Source: Thermococcus sp. (GTDB taxonomy: Archaea; Methanobacteriota_B; Thermococci; Thermococcales; Thermococcaceae). From it: a stretch of DNA of 32,044 nucleotides. Positions 8,501 through 16,233 of the stretch are shown in pieces (positions within the stretch are counted from its first letter, which is position 1; each line of letters opens with the position of its first letter). A program made the position numbers and the translations under genes. Location of the stretch: assembly GCF_026991495.1 (NCBI RefSeq), contig NZ_JALXBJ010000092.1:1-32044 (forward strand), given 5' to 3'. The notes under the pieces are model-generated. The model searched no databases and was not told the DNA's origin. It saw only the letters and a program-made list of their open reading frames with translations.

Positions 8501-9283
8501 ATGTCCTTGGAGGAACTCTACTCGTACCTCAGGGATTACATGGACCCGGAGAGCGAAAAAGCCAGAAAAAGGTACAAGGCACTGAAGAACTTCTTCAACT
8601 GGACGGTCAAGAAAGCCCTCCTCCCCGATGGAAGAAGGCTAAGTGTACTCGACCTATGCGCCGGCACTGGGATAGCGGGTGCCGCCCTCTTGAAGGTTCT
8701 TAGGGAGTGGGGCGTCGAGGCCTCGCTTACCTTAGTGGACAAGCGAAAGGACGACATTCTGAAAGTTGAGGGCTGGCTCAACGGGGATGGAGAAGTGTAC
8801 GGGGCCGTTATGGATTGCCTCGACGACCTGAGTAAGCTCGGGGAGTTCGACGTCGTTCTCCTGTGGGGCTCCACGATGCCGCACTTCGACCCATATCAGG
8901 CCGCGGATCTCTTCACCAACGTCTCAAGGGCTCTCACACCTTCAGGAGTCTTCATGATCGAGGAAATGGACCGCTTCGGTGCGTTCTTCTACAGAAGGGC
9001 ATATCGAGAGGTAGTTCCTGAAGTCAAAGGTGAAGACTACACGGTGGTTTCCCTCGATGAGGGCTACGATCCGCTGAGGGGAGTCATTGTGAGGGGCTAC
9101 TACCGGCTTCCCGGCTGGGAAAAGATAGGGGAGATAGAAACCCGCTACTGGGACTTGGCCGGGCTGGCTGGAATGGGAAAGCTCGTCTTCGAGGAAGCGA
9201 GGATAATACCGAGGAAAGAGCACGGCAATGCCGGGGTCGGCGACGTTCTCTACTTCAGGAACCCAAAGGTTCAGCGGGCGTAG
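8501..9283 (+). CDS. Class I SAM-dependent methyltransferase
   Basis: A 260-residue protein with the Rossmann-like methyltransferase core. Motif I is LSVLDLCAGTGIAGAALL (about residues 48-65). The acidic motif II is SLTLVDKRKDD. Motif IV is DVVLLWGSTMPH, and an LTPSGVFMIEE segment resembles motif VI. This is the usual layout of small-molecule or lipid methyltransferases; the substrate is not evident. The ATG at 8501 is preceded by AGGTGAT, with a TATA-like CTTAAAAT at about 8464. The 3' end overlaps the convergent nitrilase gene by 13 bp. Confidence 0.85.
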   Translation: MSLEELYSYLRDYMDPESEKARKRYKALKNFFNWTVKKALLPDGRRLSVLDLCAGTGIAGAALLKVLREWGVEASLTLVDKRKDDILKVEGWLNGDGEVYGAVMDCLDDLSKLGEFDVVLLWGSTMPHFDPYQAADLFTNVSRALTPSGVFMIEEMDRFGAFFYRRAYREVVPEVKGEDYTVVSLDEGYDPLRGVIVRGYYRLPGWEKIGEIETRYWDLAGLAGMGKLVFEEARIIPRKEHGNAGVGDVLYFRNPKVQRA

Positions 9284-10062
9284 TACCTCGGCCTGCGATC
9301 CTTGAAAATGTCGTTGTAGTCGTTGAGCCTTTTGTCCCGCGCAAGGGCCAAGTCAACGTCCGCAACACCTACCTCCTCCCCGCTCTCGCTCCCTTCCACG
9401 AGGGTCTCGGCTGAGGGGGAATTTATCTGACTCCTCCCAATGAACCTGAGCCCGCGCTCCTCCCCAACCCTGTCCGCGGTTATCGTGTAAACCCTGTTCT
9501 CCAGGGCCCTTATCGGCATGGCCCTTGGAGCATAGGGCATGACGAGGTTGGCCGGATGAGCTATTATCTCAGCTCCTTTCATGGCGAGCGTCCTGGCTGA
9601 CTCCGGGAAGAACCAGTCAAAGCATATCATCACCCCGACCCGGGCGAAGCCGAGGTTGAAGACCTGGAAGCCGAGGTTCCCGGGTTCAAAAAACTCCTTC
9701 TCCCTCGCAAAGAGATGGATCTTGCGGTACTTGCCGACGTAGCCGTGGGGGCCAACAACAACCGCGGAGTTGTAGAGCCTTCCAAAGCCGTCCCTCTCAG
9801 CGGTTCCAGCAACTATGAATATCCCATGCTCCCTCGCCGTTCTCACCAAGAAAGATGTAGTGGCCCCACCGGGAACGAGTCCCGCCACCTCCTCGACCTC
9901 TTTCCTCTCATCAAAGTTGTAGCCTGTATCAAAGAGCTCGGGTAAAACTATCAGCCTCGCCCCCCTTTTTGAAGCTTCCCGTATGAGCTTCTCTGCACTT
10001 TTGTAGTTCCTCTCCGGCTTCAGGAGGACGGGCTTCATCTGCCCGAAGGCCACCTTAACCAT
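9271..10062 (-). CDS. Nitrilase-superfamily carbon-nitrogen hydrolase (amidase)
   Basis: A 263-residue CN-hydrolase matching the thermoactive nitrilase described from Pyrococcus abyssi. The catalytic Glu-Lys-Cys triad is visible: E42 (LPELFDTGY), K114 (KYRKIH) and C147 (MICFDWFFPE). Length is normal. The enzyme hydrolyses small nitriles or amides; the physiological substrate is unknown. The start is ATG 10062, six bases after a GGGTGA site; a GTG at 10071 lies inside that site. The gene converges on the methyltransferase and the two overlap by 13 bp. Confidence 0.92.
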   Translation of the reverse strand: MVKVAFGQMKPVLLKPERNYKSAEKLIREASKRGARLIVLPELFDTGYNFDERKEVEEVAGLVPGGATTSFLVRTAREHGIFIVAGTAERDGFGRLYNSAVVVGPHGYVGKYRKIHLFAREKEFFEPGNLGFQVFNLGFARVGVMICFDWFFPESARTLAMKGAEIIAHPANLVMPYAPRAMPIRALENRVYTITADRVGEERGLRFIGRSQINSPSAETLVEGSESGEEVGVADVDLALARDKRLNDYNDIFKDRRPRYYAR

Positions 10063-10081
10063 TCCGTTCACCCTTTTACTC

Positions 10082-10357
10082 CTCCGCTTTTAGAGTAGAT
10101 AAGCATTACCTTCGAGAACTCAAACAACAAACGCTTTTTCAGTGCTTCATCAATTTGTTCCCCTGTTTTTCAGTCCCATTCTATCCAATGCTTTTTGACC
10201 AACAACGCATTAGCCTGTTAAAAACCTTATAACCGCGTTAAAATGCAGAAAACCCCCATGGCCACTGATGAATTTCAAAGATTTGGAAATCCCGGAACGG
10301 CTTTGATAAAAGAGTTCATTCCCCTGGGTTCCCCTTCTGGGGATAGGAATGAGAAAA
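10082..10357. other. AT-rich intergenic region with a TATA-like element and a hairpin
   Basis: No convincing coding gene. A plus-strand TATA-like CCTTATAACC lies at 10225-10234. A fold at 10315-10353 pairs TTCATTCC with GGAATGAG outside an inner CCCC-TTCT-GGGG stem. Together they could mark a short RNA of about 100 nt ahead of the eL41 promoter. I recognise no family and find no paired C and D boxes. Confidence 0.3.
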
Positions 10358-10366
10358 CTTTAAAAA
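10358..10366 (+). promoter_or_regulatory. TATA box of the eL41 gene
   Basis: CTTTAAAAA is followed by a start predicted near 10387 and a GGAGGTGA site at 10392-10399 before ATG 10405. Confidence 0.7.
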
Positions 10367-10404
10367 TGCACCAGTGGACTCCCCACCGTCTGGAGGTGAC
10401 GCTC

Positions 10405-10518
10405 ATGAAGCGCAGACCGAGGAAATGGAAGAAGAAGGGAAGGATGAGATGGAAATGGATTAAGAAGAGGATCAGGAGGCTGAAGAGACAGCGCAGGAAG
10501 GAGCGCGGCCTCATCTGA
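10405..10518 (+). CDS. rpl41e: 50S ribosomal protein eL41
   Basis: A 37-residue, extremely basic protein beginning [16 protein letters not shown] and ending RRKERGLI. It has the Arg/Lys-rich single-helix pattern of eukaryotic and archaeal eL41, the smallest ribosomal protein, which bridges the two subunits. The start is fixed by a strong GGAGGTGA site and a TATA box 45 bp upstream. The reading frame stays open further upstream to 10243, but that extension crosses the promoter and is not believable. The phosphoesterase gene starts 13 bp downstream and is probably co-transcribed. Confidence 0.9.
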
Positions 10519-10531
10519 AGCGGTGAACGGC

Positions 10532-11209
10532 ATGGAACCGCGCCCTTTTGCGGATCTCTCTATTTTTCTCAGGACTTCACTCGGCAGAACCCTCGTTCTC
10601 GCCGACCCCCACATCGGCTTTGAGATATCAAGGGGCTTAAGGGTAAGGACGCACTACGAGGAAGAACTGGTATCCTTCATCAGGGACAGCGATCCAGACG
10701 CCCTTATCATCCTCGGGGACGTTAAGGAGCCCTTAGGAATGGGCACTGAGCTCAGAAGAATGCTCTCCGGCTTCTTCAGTGCAATAGGAGACAGGAAAAT
10801 TTACATCACCAAGGGGAACCACGACGGCAGGATAGAAGGGGTTGCCGAGAGGTTTGGGGTCAAGGTGGTCCCCTATCTGCTCCTCGACGACCTGCTCTTT
10901 CTCCACGGTCACACCCTTCTCCCAGCCCTTGAGTTCAGGGAGGCCTTTCTCGGGCATATACACCCGGCCTACAGGGTGAAAGGAACGGGAAAGCTTACGA
11001 AGGTGTACCTGAGGGTTGGGAGGTTCCTCATCCTTCCAACGGTGAACCCCTATTTGGAGGGCTTTGACATAAAGCTTGGCATCGAAATGATCCCGTTTCT
11101 CAAAAAAGCTGAAGTTGGAGACGTGTTCCTGCCGGAGGGGATCTACATCGGCAGGGTCTCCTTCAAAAAAAGGGGTAAAAGCGGGGAACTGCGCCCCCAC
11201 CGGGCCTAA
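10532..11209 (+). CDS. Calcineurin-like metallophosphoesterase
   Basis: A 225-residue archaeal phosphoesterase of the MJ0037/Icc type. All metal-binding motifs are present in order: D25-x-H27 (LADPHIGFE), G-D63 (ILGDVKE), G-N96-H97-D (KGNHDG), H125-G-H127 (FLHGHT) and G-H142-x-H144 (LGHIHPA). These bind two metal ions, usually Mn. The substrate is not known. In bacteria and some archaea related proteins sit beside DNA-repair helicases; here the neighbour is eL41, only 13 bp upstream. The start is ATG 10532 behind GGTGA; a GTG at 10523 lies in that site. Confidence 0.9.
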   Translation: MEPRPFADLSIFLRTSLGRTLVLADPHIGFEISRGLRVRTHYEEELVSFIRDSDPDALIILGDVKEPLGMGTELRRMLSGFFSAIGDRKIYITKGNHDGRIEGVAERFGVKVVPYLLLDDLLFLHGHTLLPALEFREAFLGHIHPAYRVKGTGKLTKVYLRVGRFLILPTVNPYLEGFDIKLGIEMIPFLKKAEVGDVFLPEGIYIGRVSFKKRGKSGELRPHRA

Positions 11210-11554
11210 CCTCCCAAACACTTATTCCACACAGCAACCCATTATTTCACGAGTCCTTTGATATTCGAACCCCATTTATTCAAGCCAAGGGGAGGAGCCC
11301 GGCTAAGTACCGGACGCCCATTAGTTTGAGCTTGTTTGTGATTTGAGGCATTACTTACGGACTTATGGTAAATAGAATCCCCTATTTAAACCTTTTTATT
11401 GGGAGCCTTCAACTAAACCGACCGACCCTTGGGGGATTTCCAATCGTCAATGGAGAACTATCATCATAGAAGGGCAAGGTATGGGAAATAAGTGAAGGAT
11501 TTTGATATTGCTTGGCATAACACCAGCGGCGGAATTTTTTGAAAAATTTTCGGC
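11210..11554. other. 345-bp AT-rich intergenic region
   Basis: No gene I can support. Base composition is clearly richer in A and T than the flanking genes. A minus-strand TATA-like GGTTTAAATAGG (about 11383-11394) precedes a 23-codon ORF starting at 11351, perhaps a decayed mobile-element end. Next to the prefoldin stop, the minus strand has TTTTTC and AAAAAATT runs that could serve as its terminator. Confidence 0.35.
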
Positions 11555-11977
11555 TCACTTTTGAAGTTCTTGTGCTCTTTTCGCCAGGTCCTGCAGTTGA
11601 GCGTCCACCGCCCTAAGGGCCTCCTGGGTTTTGGCTATGGCCTCGTCATAATCCCTGATCCTCTTGGAGAGGTACTCAACTGCATCGTCAAGGCTCTTCT
11701 GCACCGCGTATCCGGAGCCAACGCTCACTATCGCGTTTTCCTTGTCCACTATCAGCCCCCTGAGGAATGAGCCAGCCCCCAAGGGTATGAGCACCTCAGG
11801 CTTCTCCTCCTCCACGCCCTTGAGGGATTCAAGGGTCTCTTTAACGGCCGAGAATTCGTTCCTGCCCAAGGTTAGCAGCTCAAGGTTCTGGGAAAGGAGC
11901 TGTGCCTGAGCCTGGAGGAGCTGGTACTCGTAAGCGAGTTTTTCAAGCTTTTCATTTCTTTCAGCTCTTTCAGCCAT
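11555..11977 (-). CDS. pfdA: Prefoldin alpha subunit
   Basis: A 140-residue protein with the class I prefoldin layout. An N-terminal coiled coil (residues 5-55, [20 protein letters not shown]) is followed by a central beta hairpin region ([29 protein letters not shown]) and a C-terminal coiled coil ([20 protein letters not shown]). Two alpha and four beta subunits form the jellyfish-shaped co-chaperone that passes unfolded proteins to the thermosome. The start is ATG 11977 behind GGTGG. A TATA-like CTTTAAAG at the end of the upstream regulator gene suggests its own promoter, although the genes are only 32 bp apart. Confidence 0.95.
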   Translation of the reverse strand: MAERAERNEKLEKLAYEYQLLQAQAQLLSQNLELLTLGRNEFSAVKETLESLKGVEEEKPEVLIPLGAGSFLRGLIVDKENAIVSVGSGYAVQKSLDDAVEYLSKRIRDYDEAIAKTQEALRAVDAQLQDLAKRAQELQK

Positions 11978-12009
11978 TCCAACCACCGGGTAGAATAAGG
12001 GGGGCAGCT

Positions 12010-12597
12010 TTAAAGGCTTTCCGTACCCTTTCGCAGTTTGAATATGTCCACCCGGGTTATTATCCCAGTTATCCGGCCAGTCTTATCCTGAACCAGAACC
12101 GCCGGGTGCTCCTCAAGGAGGTATCTGACAACCGCTAAGTCCTCTTCCTCGTTCACTATCGGAAACGGCTCCTCCATTACCTCGACAACCTTCATGGAGT
12201 ATATGTCCTCGTACTCAAGGCTCTTTCTGACGAGAGAACGCTCAGTTACGGAGCCGACAACCTTGTTCCCGCTTATAACCGGTATCTGGGAAATATTGTG
12301 GGAGTTCATGAGTCTTATGGCTTCTTCAACAGTCTGGTAGGGCTTAACGTAGATGACGGGTGAGGACATTACATCCCGGGCTCGCCTGGTGGCCCGCTTG
12401 CACTCTAAGAGGGCCTGGAGAATGCGGTTAAAGGTGGAGAGCCGGGGGTCAACCTTTCCAGCCTCCAGTTTGGCGATGTAAGCTTGGGTAACGCCCGCCC
12501 TCCTCGCGAGCTCCTCCTGCGTGATCCCCAACTCCCTCCGGATCCTCCTTATGATAGTGGGATCTATCGGGTGGGGAACGTGAACCGTAATGACCAC
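12010..12597 (-). CDS. HTH (Xre-type) transcription regulator with paired CBS domains
   Basis: A 195-residue protein. Residues 14-65 form a Cro/Xre helix-turn-helix ([26 protein letters not shown]). Residues 75-130 and 137-190 are two CBS motifs ([42 protein letters not shown]), each ending with a typical GxVTxxx or GIITRVD segment. CBS pairs usually bind adenine nucleotides, so the regulator probably senses energy state; the ligand and targets are unknown. The GTG start at 12597 is consistent with a TATA-like CTTATTAAC about 28 bp upstream and a leaderless mRNA. Prefoldin alpha lies 32 bp downstream on the same strand. Confidence 0.85.
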   Translation of the reverse strand: MVITVHVPHPIDPTIIRRIRRELGITQEELARRAGVTQAYIAKLEAGKVDPRLSTFNRILQALLECKRATRRARDVMSSPVIYVKPYQTVEEAIRLMNSHNISQIPVISGNKVVGSVTERSLVRKSLEYEDIYSMKVVEVMEEPFPIVNEEEDLAVVRYLLEEHPAVLVQDKTGRITGIITRVDIFKLRKGTESL

Positions 12598-12655
12598 CAG
12601 TTATATTTTTCAGCTGGGTTAATAAGCTTATCTCTATGAATGATCACAGGGTAGC

Positions 12656-12664
12656 CTTTTAAGT
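12656..12664 (+). promoter_or_regulatory. TATA-like element of the DUF2341 gene
   Basis: CTTTTAAGT is centred about 29 bp before ATG 12689, implying a very short leader or a leaderless transcript. Confidence 0.5.
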
Positions 12665-12688
12665 AAAGAGCGGTGAAACAGATATGTT

Positions 12689-14143
12689 ATGATAGGAAAG
12701 CTCCCACTGTATTCAGCGATATTCCTGCTCCTGATGCTCATCACCTTTGGGTTAGCTATTCCCGGGATTACAGTAAATATCCAAGACATTGGTGAGGGTT
12801 CTTCCCAGGTCTATTCCCCCACAGGCTCGGGTGGCTTTTACTTCTGGGTTTACAGTTCAGGCACAATAGCGAACGTTACCCTAACATTCTCTACCAACTT
12901 AAGCTCCGGAACAACGGTTTTCGTCAAACTCTATAATTCTTCCGGGGATCTAATAGCACTCTGGAGCAGAAGCCTACAGAAGACCCTTCCGGCCCTTGAG
13001 GAGTTGAACGTTACCCCTAACTCTCAGGTCAACATAAACGACGTCTATAACATCCGGGTTGTTCTTAACTCTCCAGATTCAATATTCTCACCAGGTGAGA
13101 TTAGTTTATCCGTGAAAAAAATAGGTGAGGGACTCTGGACCGGCGACCTCTGCAATCCCGTTGTGGTCTCAAATAGGGGGCAGGATGAGCTCGACAACTA
13201 CACGGTCAGGATTACCCTGAACTCATCAACCCAGGTTCTCTGGAACTACATAAACTCCACCAACGTTTACTTCACAACAAACGCGGGCAGGCCCCTCTAT
13301 TACTGGATTCAGGAACTCGACGCAAACAACGAACAGGGAATCATCTGGGTTAAGGTCAACTCGATAGCCGCGGGGGAAAACACGACCGTCTGCATGCACT
13401 ACGGGGGTACGAACCCTTACAGCTCATACAACGACCCCGAGAAAACGTTTCTGTTTTTTGACGATTTCACTGGCACTTCTGTAAATCAGAGCAAGTGGAA
13501 CATCCACGGAACTCCAACCGTGAACGGGGGAATCCTCTCAATGAGCGGATATTACCAGGTTGGAAACAGCATCTATGGAAACGCCACATGGCTGTGGACA
13601 AAGCTCAATCTTCCAACCTCCTATGAGGTCATACTCAACGCAAGCCTTTCTTATCCAGACAGGACTATCTCCCAAAATAATCCGTATGCATTCGTTCCAG
13701 GCCCCTTTTATACCGTCTTCATAAACAGCTCCGGTGAGGGGTATGGTGAAACCATTGAGTATTACACTTATTATTATTTCGGAATATTCCCCATAACACA
13801 GACGTATGATGCCCTTACAAAAAGGAGCGTGGTAAACGGCAGCGGAACCGTTTTAGCGAACGTAACCAACGTGTACAGCCTTAACTCATGGCATACCTTC
13901 CAGATCTATGTAAACTCAAACGGGACGGTCGAGGTATACCAAGACGGCTCTAAAATGGTCTGGTACACTCTCCCCCAGTCTGCAGTGCTCAGCGGACCCT
14001 TCGCAATCGGTCAGATAACCGGCAATACTCCAAGCGAGTACGACTGGGTGGCAATAAGGAAACATTACTCCCCCGAGCCCTCCGTTAAGGTTGGCCACTG
14101 GTACGGTTCCCTCCAGTTCTATCCCCAGCCCCCGGAGGGTTAG
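12689..14143 (+). CDS. Secreted DUF2341 protein with a LamG-like C-terminal domain
   Basis: A 484-residue extracellular protein. Residues 1-23 form a signal peptide (hydrophobic IFLLLMLITFGLA). Residues 30-145 look like a beta-sandwich. Residues 158-250 match DUF2341 (VVVSNRGQDELDNYTVRITL ... GENTTVCMHYGG). From about 256 (FFDDFTGTSVNQSKW) a concanavalin/LamG-like fold runs to residues 450-475 (YDWVAIRKHYSPEPSVKVG). I count about 15 Asn-x-Ser/Thr sequons, so heavy N-glycosylation is likely. Codon use and base composition are more AT-rich than in the neighbours, as is common for surface proteins. There is no C-terminal membrane anchor or sorting tail, so it is probably released or bound to the S-layer. 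It may bind or act on polysaccharide, but no catalytic residues are evident. It converges on the epimerase gene, 8 bp away. Confidence 0.8.
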   Translation: MIGKLPLYSAIFLLLMLITFGLAIPGITVNIQDIGEGSSQVYSPTGSGGFYFWVYSSGTIANVTLTFSTNLSSGTTVFVKLYNSSGDLIALWSRSLQKTLPALEELNVTPNSQVNINDVYNIRVVLNSPDSIFSPGEISLSVKKIGEGLWTGDLCNPVVVSNRGQDELDNYTVRITLNSSTQVLWNYINSTNVYFTTNAGRPLYYWIQELDANNEQGIIWVKVNSIAAGENTTVCMHYGGTNPYSSYNDPEKTFLFFDDFTGTSVNQSKWNIHGTPTVNGGILSMSGYYQVGNSIYGNATWLWTKLNLPTSYEVILNASLSYPDRTISQNNPYAFVPGPFYTVFINSSGEGYGETIEYYTYYYFGIFPITQTYDALTKRSVVNGSGTVLANVTNVYSLNSWHTFQIYVNSNGTVEVYQDGSKMVWYTLPQSAVLSGPFAIGQITGNTPSEYDWVAIRKHYSPEPSVKVGHWYGSLQFYPQPPEG

Positions 14144-14151
14144 CCCAGCGG

Positions 14152-15078
14152 TCATGCATGGAAAGACTTGGCATACCACTCCACAGTCTTCTCCAGCCCC
14201 TCCTCCAGCGACCACTCGGGTTCGAAGCCCAGCTTTTTGATCTCGCTTATGTCCGCGAGGCTGTGCCTTATGTCGCCGGGCCTCGGCTTGTCGAAGATTA
14301 TCGAGCTCGTCGTTCCCGTTATCTCGATTACCTTCATCGCCAGCTCAAGGATGCTCGTCTTTCTTCCTGTGGCAACGTTGAAAACCCCCCCGTTCGCCCT
14401 CCTGCTCTCGGCAACGAGAATGTTCGCCTTAACCACATCCTTAACGTAGATGAAGTCCCTGGTTTGCTTTCCGTCGCCGAAGATGACGAGGGGCTCTCCA
14501 GCCAAGGCGCGGTTGATGAAGATGCTTATAACGCCAGCGTACTGGTTAAACCCTTGCCTCGGGCCGAAGACATTGAAGTAGCGGAGTGCAACGAGGGGCA
14601 GACCATAAAGCTCCTGGTAAACGCGGAGGTACTCCTCGCCGGTGGCTTTTGTCACACCGTAGGGCGAGAGCGGTTTCGGCCTCTCAGTTTCTTTGAGCGG
14701 AAGGTTCGGGTTGTCGCCGTAGACAGCTGCCGAGGAGGCAAAAATAAGCTTCCCGTGGCCTTCAAGCAGGGCCTTGAGAATGTTGAGCGTGCCGATTACG
14801 TTTACCTCCTCGGTAAAGGCCGGGTCTCGGATGCTCTCGACGACGCTCACCTGAGCCGCCTCGTGGAAGACGTAGTCCGCGTTGCCTATCAGCTCGGCTA
14901 TGCTCTGGTAGTCCCTTATGTCGGCCTTTACGAGCTTCGCCCCGGGCGGGACGTTCTCCTCCTTTCCGGTGTAGAGGTTGTCGATTATGATTACCTCGTT
15001 GTCCTTGACGAGTTCCCAGGCTATGTGGGAGCCTATGAAGCCAGCACCGCCGGTAACGACTACCAGCTTGTTTTTCAC
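14152..15078 (-). CDS. galE: NAD-dependent nucleotide-sugar epimerase (UDP-glucose 4-epimerase type)
   Basis: A 308-residue extended short-chain dehydrogenase. The NAD-binding TGGAGFIGSH lies at residues 9-18, the catalytic S-x(n)-YxxxK is formed by SSAAVYG and Y140-GVT-K144, and RYFNVFGPRQ follows. Length fits the archaeal GalE-like group. It interconverts UDP-glucose/galactose or the N-acetylated forms; the exact sugar cannot be told. The start is GTG 15078, with TATA-like GTTTTAACC at about 15110 on the upstream side. A role in supplying sugars for N-glycans is possible given aglB and glmS elsewhere in the window, but this is inference. Confidence 0.88.
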   Translation of the reverse strand: MKNKLVVVTGGAGFIGSHIAWELVKDNEVIIIDNLYTGKEENVPPGAKLVKADIRDYQSIAELIGNADYVFHEAAQVSVVESIRDPAFTEEVNVIGTLNILKALLEGHGKLIFASSAAVYGDNPNLPLKETERPKPLSPYGVTKATGEEYLRVYQELYGLPLVALRYFNVFGPRQGFNQYAGVISIFINRALAGEPLVIFGDGKQTRDFIYVKDVVKANILVAESRRANGGVFNVATGRKTSILELAMKVIEITGTTSSIIFDKPRPGDIRHSLADISEIKKLGFEPEWSLEEGLEKTVEWYAKSFHA

Positions 15079-15170
15079 CTTAATCCCCCACCTTTGGTTT
15101 TTGTCACGGGTTTTAACCTTTTGGAATCAAAGGGGCATTGTTTTGACATTTTTATGCCAAGCTCGAAACC

Positions 15171-15179
15171 GTTATAAAC
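15171..15179 (+). promoter_or_regulatory. TATA box of purA
   Basis: GTTATAAAC lies about 35 bp before ATG 15210; the short leader contains GGGTAAG as ribosome binding site. Confidence 0.65.
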
Positions 15180-15209
15180 CCCCTCTTGACTTAAACATGG
15201 GTAAGAGCC

Positions 15210-16229
15210 ATGCCGAGCTACATCGTCGTTGGCGGTCAGTGGGGTGACGAGGGTAAGGGCTCAATAATAGCCTACCTTGCCCTCAAGGATGAGCCGGATT
15301 TAATAGCACGCGGTGGAGTCGGAACCAACGCGGGCCACAGCGTTTTTATAAACAGCAGGAAGTACGCGGTGAGGCAGCTTCCAACGGGCTTCGCACAGAG
15401 GAAAGCGAGGCTTCTCGTCGGTGCCGGCGTTCTCGTTGATCCCGAGGTTTTCTTCCACGAGCTTGAGCACCTCAAGGACTTCAACGTTGCGGAGAGGGTT
15501 GGAATTGACCACCGCTGTGCGATAATAGAGGAGAGGCACAAACAGCTCGACATGACTAATGGCTATCTCCACGGGAAGATAGGGACAACTGGAAGTGGCT
15601 GCGGGCCGGCGAATGCGGACAGAGCCATGAGAAGGGCAAAGCTCGCGAGGGACATTAAGGAACTCGAACCATACCTAACTGACGTTGCCGCTGAAGTCAA
15701 TGACGCCCTCGACGATGGCGAGCTCGTTCTCGTTGAGGGGACTCAGGGCTTTGGGCTGAGCCTCTACTACGGAACCTATCCCTACGTGACCTCGAAAGAC
15801 ACGACAGCCTCTGCCATAGCGAGCGACGTCGGAATTGGCCCCACGAGGGTTGACGACGTTATAGTCGTCTTCAAGAGCTTTCCGACGCGCGTAGGTGCCG
15901 GGCCGTTTCCTACGGAGATGAGTCGAGAGGAGGCTGAAAGACTCGGCTTAATCGAGTATGGAACCGTAACCGGGAGGAGGAGGCGCGTCGGCTGGTTCGA
16001 CTTCGACTTTGCCCGCTACTCCGCCAAGCTAAACGGGGCGACGATGCTGGCTTTGACCATGCTCGATAAGTACGACAGAGAGGCCTTCGGCGTTACAGAC
16101 TACGACAAGCTCCCGAGGAAAGCCAGAGAGTTCGTGGAAGAAATAGAGGAGCGCGTTGGAGTTCCCGTGGCGTTAATCAAGACCGGCCCGGAGCTGGAGC
16201 ACATAATAGACAGAAGGGGAAACGTCTAA
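15210..16229 (+). CDS. purA: Adenylosuccinate synthetase
   Basis: A 339-residue enzyme that joins IMP and aspartate with GTP to give adenylosuccinate, the first committed step to AMP. The GTP-binding [10 protein letters not shown] is at residues 8-17, with [25 protein letters not shown] and [21 protein letters not shown] also present. It is about 90 residues shorter than bacterial PurA, which is normal for the Thermococcales form. It is transcribed divergently from the epimerase and converges on the 678-residue gene with a four-base gap. Confidence 0.97.
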   Translation: MPSYIVVGGQWGDEGKGSIIAYLALKDEPDLIARGGVGTNAGHSVFINSRKYAVRQLPTGFAQRKARLLVGAGVLVDPEVFFHELEHLKDFNVAERVGIDHRCAIIEERHKQLDMTNGYLHGKIGTTGSGCGPANADRAMRRAKLARDIKELEPYLTDVAAEVNDALDDGELVLVEGTQGFGLSLYYGTYPYVTSKDTTASAIASDVGIGPTRVDDVIVVFKSFPTRVGAGPFPTEMSREEAERLGLIEYGTVTGRRRRVGWFDFDFARYSAKLNGATMLALTMLDKYDREAFGVTDYDKLPRKAREFVEEIEERVGVPVALIKTGPELEHIIDRRGNV

Positions 16230-16233
16230 AAGC

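Noticed and set aside
10217..10225. GTTAAAAAC as a SurR site
   Set aside because: Only the GTT-n3-AAC core is present without the third GTT on either strand; such cores are common by chance in AT-rich sequence.
10258..10290. TGATGA resembling a C box of a C/D guide RNA
   Set aside because: No CTGA D box or second C'/D' pair at the expected distances.
10243..10404. Open reading frame continuing upstream of eL41 in the same frame (91 residues in total)
   Set aside because: It crosses the eL41 TATA box and ribosome binding site, and the added residues show no family resemblance.
11265..11285. TTCGAACCCC resembling a tRNA T-arm
   Set aside because: No matching T-stem, anticodon arm or acceptor stem around it.
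11349..11351. Minus-strand 23-codon ORF starting here
   Set aside because: Too short, no ribosome binding site and no certain homologue; kept only as a hint of a decayed element.
14158..15177. 339-residue plus-strand frame opposite the epimerase
   Set aside because: No motif, no promoter or ribosome binding site, and the epimerase on the other strand is clear.
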